A DNA stretch of 64,000 nt from Kingdonia uniflora. Its lineage: Eukaryota > Streptophyta > Magnoliopsida > Ranunculales > Circaeasteraceae. Positions 44,105-54,178 of this stretch are shown here, in pieces. Under the pieces are notes generated by a model that had not been told where the DNA came from, made no database searches, and was given only the letters and a program-made list of their open reading frames with translations. Each line of letters begins with the position of its first letter. Positions within the stretch are counted from its first letter, which is position 1. The stretch lies in contig JACGCM010002205.1 of NCBI GenBank assembly GCA_014058105.1, positions 3,100,001-3,164,000 of the forward strand, in the 5' to 3' direction. The translations under genes and the position numbers were made by a program.

Positions 44105-44452
44105 TACATTACCTTGGTTGTTGTAAACTTCATGGTAGACAATATTGTGAATGTAGTTTATTGGCTCCATGTTTGAACTCTTGATTAGTATCTTTAGTCC
44201 TTCTGGAGGCGTTGTTCATGAAACCGCAACATATAGTTGTCCATGGCTAAACACAGGCCGAGATAAATAGATGCCTACATTTTTAGGAGTTTGACCTTGG
44301 CTCTTGTTAATTGTTATTGTAAAACAAACTTTTAAAGGAAAATGCTGCCTCCTTAAAATAAATGGCCATTTAGTTTCGTTGGATGTCATTTCAATTCTCG
44401 GTATAAGATCTTTTTTTGCCAATTCCAGTTCAAGTGATGATCTCACATTCAA
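44105..44452 (-). pseudogene. Helitron helicase (Pif1-like) C-terminus
   Basis: The frame from 44452 includes 'FPLKVCFTITINKSQGQT' (about 44330-44280) and 'VGIYLSRPVFSHGQLYVAVS' (44275-44216), then a stop, then 'TTPPEGLKILIKSSN' and 'IVYHEVYNN' (to about 44120). This is the conserved end of RepHel helicases (motifs V and VI region). The N-terminal helicase motifs and Rep are absent, so only the last 100 or so residues remain. Confidence 0.9.
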
Positions 44453-44491
44453 TGACCCTCTTTCTTCCCAATTTTAGTTTGACCTATTTTT

Positions 44492-44669
44492 ACTTGATAA
44501 TTTACTATCTCTTATGACCTTTGAGGTTGGAAGTAGATATCACCCAAATTATACCAACGCAATTTACTACCTCTTATGACCTTGGGAGATTACTTGATAA
44601 TTTACTATATCTTATGACCTTTGAGGTTGGAAGTAAAGATCACCCAAATTATACCAACGCAATTTCGAC
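44492..44669. repeat. Tandem duplication, 100-bp period
   Basis: 'ACTTGATAATTTACTAT' starts at 44492 and again at 44592. About 75 bases of each unit match with a few changes. A shorter third piece begins at 44562. Confidence 0.85.
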
Positions 44670-44915
44670 TTTATTTTACATATACAATATTACTCCTAAA
44701 GCCAATCACTCGAAGTTGTACAAACTAGAATTGGAATCTATTTTGCATTGTATGTACAAATTTTTCTAAGCATGGTCAACCTACTACATTTTTAAGACAA
44801 AGGCATCAAATCATCTCAAGCTTTTGTCGTGCTAGAGAAATGGACTCATAGTATTGGGGCATCTATTTGTCGTACGATACCATCTTAATACACTAATAAG
44901 GTAGATGAACAACAT

Positions 44916-45710
44916 TTAACTATCATATTTTGGCAGATATTATGGAAATTATTCCAAGGAATAAAATGGTCATGGGGAAAAGGAAAAGGAAATTGAACAT
45001 AAATAATGATTATAGAAAGAGAAAAGTATGGTACCCAATATTACATTCCTTGAATCCTCATAGCTGACCTCCACACTATATGGAATCTACAACTTCAAGC
45101 ATCTTCGCTACAAATTATACAATTTTATAATTATCGGATGCACCATAATGTCGTGATGATTGTATTATGTAAACATTTACTCTCTACTACAAAGAAGAAA
45201 TATGTAAGTACACAAATACCTGAGAATCTCTATTTCATCGGCATAAATATTTAGGCGCATAAACAGATACCTGAAAACAAATTTCAGGATAAATTATAGC
45301 TAGAAAATTTTGTTAACTATCATATTTTAGGAGATGCGATGAAAATTATTCCAAGGAATAAAATGGTCAGGGGAAAAAGGAAAAGGATGTTGAACCATAA
45401 ATAATGAGGACTATAGAAAGAGAAATGTGTGGTGCCCAATATTGCATTCCTTGAATTCTCATGGCTGACCTCCACACTATATGGAATCTACAATTTCAAG
45501 CATCTTCGATACAAATTATACAATTTTATAATTACCGGATGCACCATAATGTCGTGATGATTGTATTATGTAAACAATTACTCTCTACTACAAAGAAGAA
45601 ATATGCAAGTAGGCAAATACCTGAGAATTTCTATTTCATCGGCATAAATATTTAGGCATATAAACAGATACCTGAAAAATAAATTTCATGATAAATTATA
45701 GCTAGACAAA
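44916..45710. repeat. Tandem duplication, 397-bp period
   Basis: 'TTAACTATCATATTTT' at 44916 recurs at 45313. The two units of about 397 bp match for nearly their whole length with scattered substitutions and small indels. No gene is recognised in it. Confidence 0.9.
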
Positions 45711-47915
45711 TATCTACACAATTTACAGCTTGATTGAGGAAATAAGCATACAATGCAGTTAATCTAGCTAAAAAGAAACAAAACCTAAAGAATGAAATGT
45801 GGAAATCAAAACAAAAACCCACCTTCATAAATTTTGATCTCAAAAACTTTGAAAAGTATCCCTCCCGCCTTGATTCAATAGGTCTAAATCACTTTTGCAA
45901 GACCAATTTTGTTAATCCGTCAATGTTTATAGCTTCAATAGATGGGGGTTTCTTTTTACCTTTAATTAATTAAAGTTTCAGTTGAAGAAGATGAAGCAAC
46001 TGAAATGTGTTATAGTGGAGGAATTTTAAGAGTTTGGTTTCAGTTAATTTAGAGCTTAATGCTTTGAATTAACAGCAGATACAGACACAAACTACATTTT
46101 ACTTATCACTCTCTTCCACTTGAAACTTATGAAGTTAGTACTCTTATCATTTAATTCAATCATGCTTATACACATGTAGTTGATTCAGAATATAAACTGA
46201 AAGCCTATGTACTAATTCCTCTAAGAGGTAAACATGTCATCTGCTCATTGAAATAAATAGTTAACATGACATTTACAGTATGCTTAGGAAATAAAAATTG
46301 AACTTGGAATATTTGAAAATTGAATTGAGCAATTGATGGAGGGATATTCCAATATGAAACACCACCGCTGGTCATGGAGCTCAAAAGTGTATATGACAGT
46401 TGACCATGGATGGGGAATTAATTAATACTTAACTGAAAGCTAGAGATTAAGATATTAGATATCCATAAACTATATTCCCAAAAACATGTATCCATAAACT
46501 AAGTACAAGAATTGATATGTTATCACTAAGATTGTTTAATCAAAAAATCACATCGATCAGTTAATTGTGTTACTCTAGAGAATGAAAATTTTAAATAGAT
46601 TTGAATAACAAAAAATTGCAATAGCATATCTAGAATCACGTTAACCAGTCCATGCTAACTTCTTCATTTGCTCCATATGATTGCCCCCTTTCTTAATTGA
46701 ATTATTTGCGGGAAAAAACCCAATAAATCTAATGGAGGAAAAAAAATCTAAAGTACTGAGCACAACTAACTTTGAATATTACCTCTGGTGAGATTTGGCC
46801 ATTGAATTAGACAGTTTTCTTCGGCGTCCATGTTTTTTGAGAAAATACCCCAAGATTGCCTAAAAGCTTCTCTCCCATATATCAACACCAGAAAGATAAG
46901 GGTCGATCATCCAATTAAAATCAAAGTCTTATACAGAAATCCCAGAAAATCACACTCAAAACAGGTAAAACTTTTTATTTATTGTTCCTAAAATGCCAAA
47001 TATGATTACCTCATTCAACCAAATCTTAAAGTAGTCAATTATTTCCATTTTTTTATGTCTCATCTAGCTCTATCTGCAGACCTCGCGAGCCTCCTCCTTC
47101 TCCTTGAAATATTCTCTAAAACCACAAAACCAAAATATGAAGGGCATTCTTATTAAATTGGGGGAAGTAGAAGTTTTGTTTTACATCAAATACATAAGGG
47201 TCCATCAACTTACCTCTAGTATGGTGTATGATATTGACTAAGCCATTTGCCATTCAATATCGTAAACTGGTTCTCCTAGAAGAAAAATAATACAAAGCAC
47301 CAAAAAAAAAACTCAAAACTGTATTTTGTGTGTGTCAAGATATACACATTTAGAGAGAACATTCCCTTTATATTATTGTTTCAGTTTCATATTCTCTGAA
47401 AATACATTGATAAGAAGAAGATTCATAGCAGTGTATTTGAATCATCAAATAAAACGTGAAACATAGCAAAGAAAATGGGAGAGAGAGCTTAGAAGTGACA
47501 TCGAAAGCTCGGATAAAAGATGCTTACCCAAAAGTTGGAACCCTAATTTGGTGATTTCGAAGTAGATTCAATGATATTGAGACAAAAATTGTTAGAGATT
47601 TCTGTTCGGCTTGATACAGAGTTCAATTGGTGTTAGAGAGAGAGAGAGAGGGTCAACAAAGAGTAGAAGATTCAGTGGTAGGTATGCATTTTCCCTAAAT
47701 TAATAGCGCAATTAGAAAGAAATGCTTCTTTGGTACAAATTGGGAAGAGATGGTTTGAGGAAGAGACGGTTTGAGGGAAAGGGAAGAGACGGTTTGTTCA
47801 AGGAATTAATAAATATGTCATAAAGGGTTATAACATACTATTTTGCAATGCTTGCACGCCACATAGGACAAAGCTTGCAACGCGGGACAAACATCGCCAC
47901 GTAAGACAAAACTAA
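45711..47915. other. Helitron-1 5' part without recognised genes
   Basis: No coding frame above 65 codons. The 5' end region near 47745-47810 repeats 'GAGACGGTTTGAGG'. The region is AT-rich and probably non-coding filler or captured intronic sequence. Confidence 0.45.
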
Positions 47916-47930
47916 GATTTATAATATAGA
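47916..47930 (-). other. Helitron-1 5' terminus
   Basis: TCTATATTATAAATC on the minus strand, preceded by A, is the usual start of plant Helitrons. Confidence 0.75.
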
Positions 47931-48105
47931 TTTGTGTACACAATTTCAACAATTCATATTATAATCAATACAATCTATATACTAAAGTAAATTATGCACT
48001 TATTTACAGGCAACTGAAAATTTATGCTCTTATCAATAAATTATGCTCGAGGTATATCAAATGAAAATCTACATACTTTTATCATTACCATTTCTCAAAG
48101 ACATA

Positions 48106-48173
48106 TTTGGCTCAAACGGTAGAGCGCTTGAGTGATCTCAAGAGGCAATAGTTCAAATCCACTAAGATTTTTT
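48106..48173 (+). other. tRNA-derived sequence (SINE-like or decayed tRNA)
   Basis: An A-box-like TTGGCTCAAACGGTAGAGCG with a perfect D-stem GCTC/GAGC is followed by a stem CTTGA/TCAAG with a six-base loop, and by a B-box-like AGTTCAAATCC. A run of six T follows at 48168. The anticodon loop is one base short and the acceptor stem does not pair, so it is not a functional tRNA gene. Confidence 0.5.
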
Positions 48174-48675
48174 CCTTTATGACACCGATCCTTTAATGGT
48201 AGTCCAATATCTGTGTCATGAATCATTAATTACGAATGTATAATAATTTTCCTAGAGCAGTTTTGGCTCAAATATTGGTCACGCTAGAATCTTATATGTA
48301 TTATGTTACTTACCTGTTCTAACTCTTTAAATTAATGCATCAACGATTATGAAAGTTGCAGGCATATACTGAAAACATTGAATTACTATGGGTTTCTGTA
48401 GAAGTTTTTTTTAATAGTTAACTTGGATGTGGGCAGGCTTACAATTTATAGAGGGGCGTAACTCTTTGTCGTGTAGAATGTAAATGGGCAATTCAATTCA
48501 AGGCGTACATCAACATACGTATTGGAAATCATTAATTATAACTAATGCACAGGTAACAAAAGCAAATATATATAGCTTTACAAATTTTTTAGCTGTACAA
48601 CTTTATTTGGAATCGTTAGTTATTATCCTCTGTAGTAATCAGCTTTACACATTGATAGAGACAATTAAGGGCCAA

Positions 48676-49176
48676 TTAACGCCGTAGATACTGGGTAGGA
48701 TAAACTTCACCTTCTCTTCTTTGCATTCCTCGCTTCATCTTGGCTATGTGCAAAATAATACTTATTCCCATTCCAACACAACGTGCCTCGCTTAGTGTGC
48801 TTACATAATTCTGCCTTAGGATTATACGGCAGCACCACATTGGGGATAGTAACGTTGGGGTGCAGCAGATTGTTGTCAGTGAGCACTTGAAATAAGGACT
48901 GAAAAAGATCGTTATAATGTTTCTTGGAGGACTGTAAAATATCCCAGCGTCAACACCATTGAATTCTACTAAGATCAAAATAGCTTCTTTTGAAGTTTCG
49001 ATGTTACTCTGTACTGTGCTTTCTAAATTGTCTAATTCCTCCCTATCATACTTTGTTGAACATTCATCAGCTCTAGAGTACCAATTGCGCATATTGTAGC
49101 TTTTGTTTGATTGTGTTTGGTTGAGTCTAACTTTAAGTTTTGTTGTTGGGTTGAGCATAATTTTACGAAACTTCAA
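48676..49176 (-). pseudogene. Unrecognised 166-codon frame in Helitron-2
   Basis: The longest frame of Helitron-2, antisense to it. The N-terminal half looks protein-like ('CSTKYDREELDNLESTVQSN', 'AILILVEFNGVDAGIFYSPP'). After that, a neighbouring frame looks better ('LFQSLFQVLTDNNLLHPNV', 'IPNVVLPYNPKAELC'), which suggests a frameshift near 48930 in a captured gene. I do not recognise the family. Confidence 0.35.
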
Positions 49177-50048
49177 TTTATTAGTGATGTTTTGGATAAA
49201 TTTTGTGTTTCATTTTTAGATAGTGTTTGGGTGAGCCTAATTTATTGTTGGGGAATTTGAATACATGCAAGTTCATATCTTGGTTGTGACAAAATATTTG
49301 TATCATGGAGGTCGAACAATCGTACCCCCTTATTTCATACTTTAATATCACTTTGGATGAGGTAATAGAGTTACTAATATCTAGGATAGTATTTAGAATT
49401 ACTCTATACTTGAAACTTTAACATAATAAGTTCTTCACGTGATGAAAAAACTTTTAGATTTGCAAGTTCTATTTGAAGAGGTTAGAGAAACATGCATGTA
49501 CGGTTTGTGGAAAATCTAGAAATCTTTGGATTTGCATATTATATGGTTTTGTCGGATGTGGAAGGCGTGTATTATTATTTATTTCTTTTAATTACTCTTA
49601 TGTGTGAATAATATCATTTCAAGGTACTTATTGCAACTTCAATTACATTTTCTAAATGTTGTATATCTTCCAATTTTTAGTGATAAAAAGGATCATGCCA
49701 TAACGCATTCCATATTAGAAAAACATCATTATTCTCTCGATGTAGCAAATTTAAAAGTTTGGAATGTTATATCGGTTGGTCGAATTGAATAAATTATACA
49801 ATTTGCTCAAATCATTTTTTTGTTTTGTGTGGTTGGATTGATGGAGTGTTTGATTTCCGTTCTCGGGCTGATTATTCATCATGGATTCATGGCATTCACG
49901 GGTAAAGGTGTTGAAGACACCCGTTATAATAGGTTACCAATAATGACTGCTAAATATATAATCATACCAAAGGTACGCATAGAGATTTTAGTGCCAAAGG
50001 CGCGTTAATGGACAATTTTGTAGTGCTGAAGGTGTGTGACATTTTAAA
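49177..50048 (+). other. Helitron-2 3' part without recognised genes
   Basis: Short frames at 49604-49792 and 49820-50008 have no recognisable motif. AT-rich. Confidence 0.4.
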
Positions 50049-50073
50049 CGTGGCGAGCCACGGGTAGTACTAG
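50049..50073 (+). other. Helitron-2 3' terminus (hairpin and CTAG)
   Basis: A perfect CGTGG/CCACG stem with loop CGAG, seven bases, then CTAG|T. Confidence 0.75.
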
Positions 50074-51088
50074 TATAGTAATAGTCCTCTATGAGTGAGG
50101 AATTCGGTGGACAACTTCTTGTAATGGTTTCCTTTTCTGGTATTACATTTGTGCTTGTAAAAACACACATAAGTTTTAAAACTTGCTAAAACAAGGCCAG
50201 TTCAGTTCAGAACTAAAACAAAGCTAGAAACCTGTGTTTGGCAATTAGTGGGACCCGCATTTTTTGATTTTTAGTAACCAAAGTTGGCCAAGAAAGTTCG
50301 GAAAACTTATTTGATTATGAAACAAGTATTTGACATTCCATGAAAGAACCAAGAAAATTCTATCCCCAAATTAAACGGCAAGACCTTCTCCAAACCTCTC
50401 TTTGATATTCGTATATTATCTCCTTTCATCCACTCACACACACTCTCCCTCTCTCTCACTAGATTGATGATGGTGATGAGTGAAGTTGAAACTTGAAACC
50501 CATTATAATTAGAATTTAAGGGAGATCCAATCAATCTCTTTCTCTTTCTCTCTCTCTCTCTCTCTCTCTGAAATAAATTCATGAGAACATTTAAGGCCGT
50601 TCAAATTATACTTTCTTCATCTCTTGATTCCTCTCTATTGAAATTCTACCAAAGATAGTGATTCGATTTTGTTGAAGATATTTGAAGTTATCGTGATGTG
50701 ATTCATGAAGCTTGAATTTGGAGAGATCTAATCCAATTTACTGTAGATTTTTGTGGGAGTTGATATAAACCATTATCTTCTTTAATTATGCATTCGAGAT
50801 TGCTTTAGCATAATATTTTTTTACCGATAAAGAGTACCAACCAAACACTATAGAAAACTAAACCGGTTTGAGTTTGTACTCAGTCATAATAGGCCAGCCT
50901 AGTTCGTTCTTGGCTGGCCCTAATTCAAAAATTCCCAAACAGGTAATAGTTTGGTTGTGGAATAAGTAGATTAAGTTATGGTTGATAAATATACAGAGGT
51001 ATATAAATATATATGATCGGCATACAATTCCTAAATAACATATGTTATATAAAAAATATTTAAATTATAACTTTTCATATAACAAGAT
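50074..51088. other. Unassigned interval before the tRNA gene
   Basis: It contains a (CT)n microsatellite at 50547-50569 and no supported gene. Confidence 0.5.
50547..50569. repeat. (CT)n microsatellite
   Basis: About eleven CT units within a longer pyrimidine-rich stretch. Confidence 0.9.
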
Positions 51089-51162
51089 GGCCTGCTGGCT
51101 CAATTGGTTAGAGCGTCTTGCTAATAACGCGAACGTCGCAGGTTCGAGACCTGTACGGGCCA
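51089..51162 (+). tRNA. tRNA-Ile (anticodon AAU), possibly decaying
   Basis: A 74-base cloverleaf: acceptor GGCCTGC/ACGGGCC, D-stem GCTC/GAGC with the usual GG in the loop, anticodon loop CTAATAA (anticodon AAT), T-arm GCAGG-TTCGAGA-CCTGT, and discriminator A. A TTTT lies 10 bases downstream as a weak Pol III stop, and CAA lies at 51083-51085 as a possible start. Relative to ordinary plant tRNA-Ile, the seventh acceptor pair is C-A and the third anticodon-stem pair is T-C, so function is uncertain. No CCA is encoded, as expected. Confidence 0.8.
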
Positions 51163-51379
51163 TTTAAAAATCTGTTTTATATTATTTAGCTCTCCACTCT
51201 CATTCAGCTGGGCCTTTTAACCTCTAATGTCCTTTTCACCTTTTTATTAGGTCGTTTGCGACTAGATAACAATATCTTGTTACAAAAACATGTTGTGGGG
51301 GCAATACTATAATATAATATAATATGTATTTCCTAATTCTCACCTCTTATCATCTCTCTCTGTCCTAGTCTAACCTTAA

Positions 51380-51790
51380 AAGCATCTCCAACAGAGTGGT
51401 ATGCTGTTAAGATTTTCCTATACTCTTGCAAAATACCTATCCAACAGAGGTATGGTGTTCAGCATACTCACCCCCATACCCCCCCAAAGTATGTGAAACC
51501 TAAACTTTGTGAGGAGTATGTGCATACCGCCTAGGCGTTGAACCATTCAGCGCCCATCAATTTTTTAAATACAGCTGTCTAAGAGGAAATGTAATAATTA
51601 ATAGACGCTAGGCGCTAAACCGCTCAGCGCCCAAGAAAAAATACATATAATTTGGCTTTATGGTGTTAGGCGCTGAACCGATAAGCGCCCAAGAAAAAAA
51701 ATGTAATTTACTGTTGGACCAAAACAGTATGCGATTCGGGAATACCGGTATGGTAAACCAGAACAGCATACTCTTCTGTTGGAGATGCTC
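51380..51790. mobile_element. Tourist-like MITE (PIF/Harbinger type)
   Basis: 411 bp with terminal inverted repeats (A/G)AGCATCTCCAACAGA, extending with mismatches through 'GTATGCTGTT', and a TAA duplication at 51377-51379 and 51791-51793. No coding capacity. The interior carries three related hairpin units. Confidence 0.85.
51530..51700. repeat. Three hairpin units inside the MITE
   Basis: 'TAGGCGTTGAACCATTCAGC', 'TAGGCGCTAAACCGCTCAGC' and 'TAGGCGCTGAACCGATAAGC', each followed by GCCCA, start near 51531, 51605 and 51667. Each folds as GGCGCT...AGCGCC around 'GAACC'. An A-rich tail follows each unit. Confidence 0.8.
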
Positions 51791-51849
51791 TAAGTATGTA
51801 AAAACATAGATTAAGGTTTGAGAGAATATGGAAGCACTCCAAACTCAAA

Positions 51850-52030
51850 TATGGATGGCAATTTGATCCGCTCCGGTGGGATTTGCCTTGCCCCGCCCGA
51901 ACGAGCGGGCTTGGGATGTGCTAACCGGGTATGGGGGTGGGTATAGAATCCATTATAAAAATCCATGGGGGAGCGTGGCGGACTTGGTATTGCCATTAAA
52001 AATCTGTACTCGCCCCGCCCCGTCCCATTT
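51850..52030 (-). repeat. GC-rich dispersed repeat
   Basis: The minus strand reads from GGGACGGGGCGGGGCGAGTA to GGGCGGGGCAAGGCAAATCC with 'ACCCACCCCCATACCCGG' between. Copies of this GGGGCGGG/CCCATACCC type are common in plant genomes. The class is not clear to me. It contrasts sharply with the AT-rich neighbourhood. Confidence 0.5.
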
Positions 52031-52063
52031 AAATAGTTTATAATTATTACCCCAATTAAAAAC

Positions 52064-52310
52064 TGTTAGGAGTTGGGTCCAGCCCAAGGTGGGAGCCCAA
52101 CTGGGTTGAGGTGTCTTACTGGAGTCCTAACAAGATCATAGGCCTTTAGGGTATATGAGAAGAGTTTAAGTAGGGATAGGTAACCTCATATTCAGTTATC
52201 CTCTTTGTAATACGTACAGGGAGATACAATTTGATCAATAAAGATATCCCAATTTTTCTCGCAATTGCTCTTGATTACATAATAGAGTAGAACCTATTAT
52301 TATCCTAACA
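52064..52310 (+). repeat. Copia-2 5' LTR (247 bp)
   Basis: It begins TGTTAGGAG and ends ATCCTAACA, so the ends are inverted repeats TGTTAGG/CCTAACA. A TATA-like 'GGTATATGAGAAG' lies near 52150 and 'CAATAAAGATATCCC' near 52235. The interior sequence CGTTATCAAAAGTAGAGC follows and resembles a degraded Met primer site. Confidence 0.8.
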
Positions 52311-54178
52311 CGTTATCAAAAGTAGAGCTAGTGGATCAGAAGGGAGAAATAATTTTCCAAATAAGCGTTTTCCAAGAATTTTTGCGTTACGGAGAGGTAT
52401 TTTACCTATTTTTCAAATTTATACATATTTTTTACTTGATCTATGATATAGGATATCAAAATATGGATTGGAGTAATTTTATCTATTTTTTTTGGATTAA
52501 AATAACTTATTTTGGTAATTTTTAACCCTTGATAAATGGCTGTTTTCAAACCAATATAGCATTTTCTATAGACATCGGATTGATGCAATATCAATTGTGT
52601 TGCATAGAGTATTCCACAAGGATTCCAGCAGAATATGGCACGTCTTAGGGGGATGTCTCAATCGCCGGGAAATTACCGTTGAAATTGGGCAGTTCACGAC
52701 CAAAAATGGCATTTTTTAGGTCATGATGACGTCAACAATAATTAATAATTTTTTATTTTTAATTATTTTTAGAAAATATTATTTTATTAACTATGATTAC
52801 GTCGACCTTATCCCCTTGATGACATGTAGCAAAGGTTTGACTCGGTCAAACCGGTCCAGGCTTTGACCCAGTCCGATTCAGACACTAAATTGGCTCTAGG
52901 GATCTCAATTTTTGATCAAATTGAATCAAAAAAATTTTGAAAAATTCCTATCAACTGAACCTCCCCTATGGAGGACCTATTTTTAATATTTTAATAAAAA
53001 AAAATTGGAAACGGGTTCCACTGGAAAACTAACTCACTTATATAGGATATAAGTAAATAGATTAATACCTATTTAAGTATCTTACGATAGCTAATAGGAT
53101 ATTAATTATATGCCCCTGGGATACTAATTATCTTGATCAGGGATCACATACGATATAAAACCAAGACTAATTTAGAATACGATTAGGAGTCATATCTAAA
53201 TCACAGTTAATTTTTAAGAATAAATAATTAGAGCTCAATTGGGAATTGACTTAGTTTTATTTCTAAAAACTTGGTGTCTGAAGAACCAATTTTTCATATC
53301 TAGGTACAATTAGATGTTACATGATAACATTTAAAGGTATATAGGTACTGATAGTAACCTATAATATCTTAGAATATTAGTTCAAAGACATGCCTAATCT
53401 ACCTATCTTGTAAACCCAGCAGACTTTGGGATGGGACCACTTGTCTGTTAAACATCTAATACCCCCCATATTCATAGAAAATAGGGCCATTTGGCTAGAA
53501 TATATAGACCTTATAGAACTTTAAGGCTTAGAACACCTTAGTTGTTTGATTAAGGTACACAACATCTTGTGGTCTTGAATAGCTATCTTGGCTAAGACTT
53601 TATTAAATCGCACTTTAAGGTTAAGATCACAATTCATGAGTATAAAGCCATGAACAGGGTTCACTTGCAAGTAATGATTGGGAATCATGTACTTCATTGC
53701 ACTATATACTATGAACGACAAGTAATGATTGTGAATCATGTACTTCATTATACTATATACTATGAACCATAAGTAATGATAAGGTTTTATAAGTAATAAG
53801 ATATAAATAAGGTTCACCTACAAGTAATGATTAGGAATCACTGACTTGAATACTATGAATTGCCTTTAGTAATGATTGGAAATTATGTAATTAAATAGGA
53901 TTTCATAAGAAACGCACGTATATGGTGGTTTTGAGTATCAATCTTGGCTAAGATTCTATTAAAATGTACATCTAAGATTAAGATCAACATTTTACGAGGT
54001 AAAATTGGGATTTAATTATTATAAAAAAAATTCATGAGTTTTAGAATATGAACAAGGTTCAACTATAATATGATTAGGAATCATTTATTGTTTTTCTAAG
54101 TACTATGATCTATCTTTAATGCATTTAAAATGTTTATCAAGAATTATCATTAATTACGATCTACATTTTGCATAGCAG
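52311..54178 (+). other. Copia-2 leader region with repeats
   Basis: 1.9 kb without a coding frame. It holds tandem and interspersed copies of 'AAGTAATGATTGGGAATCAT' (near 53668, 53719, 53770, 53822 and 53868) and a longer unit with 'ATCTTGGCTAAGA' at 53584 and 53950. So 53521-54060 is internally duplicated. Confidence 0.6.
53660..53790. repeat. Tandem repeat, 51-bp unit
   Basis: 'AAGTAATGATTGGGAATCAT' followed by 'GTACTTCATTGCACTATATA' and 'CTATGAAC' occurs twice, with a third partial copy. Confidence 0.8.

Larger units (their letters stand above)
38132..47930 (-). mobile_element. Helitron-1, 9.8 kb, with captured gene fragments
   Basis: On the minus strand it begins TCTATATTATAAATC at 47930, preceded by A. 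It ends with a hairpin CGTGC-ATA-GCACG, ten bases, then CTAG at 38135-38132, followed by T. This is the canonical Helitron layout (A|TC...hairpin...CTAG|T). Inside, on the same strand, lie a Pif1-type helicase C-terminus (44452-44105) and an SPT16 fragment (43900-42900). On the opposite strand lies a bZIP fragment (39070-39408). No Rep (HUH) domain was found, so the copy is not autonomous. Helitrons are known to pick up host gene pieces near their 3' end, which fits this order. Confidence 0.8.
47974..50073 (+). mobile_element. Helitron-2, 2.1 kb, non-autonomous
   Basis: It starts TCTATATACTAAAG at 47974, preceded by A. It ends with hairpin CGTGG-CGAG-CCACG (50049-50062), then GGTAGTA, then CTAG at 50070-50073 followed by T. 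All terminal rules of Helitrons are met. No Rep or helicase motif lies inside. It contains a tRNA-like stretch and an unrecognised 166-codon antisense frame. Confidence 0.75.

Noticed and set aside
48106..48173. Functional tRNA gene
   Set aside because: The anticodon loop has six bases and no acceptor stem forms. Kept only as tRNA-derived.
50307..50582. 91-codon minus frame starting with an Arg/Glu repeat
   Set aside because: The repeat is only the translated (CT)n microsatellite.
53521..53817. 98-codon minus frame with repeated motif
   Set aside because: The repetition is the translated 51-bp tandem repeat in the Copia-2 leader, not a repeat protein.
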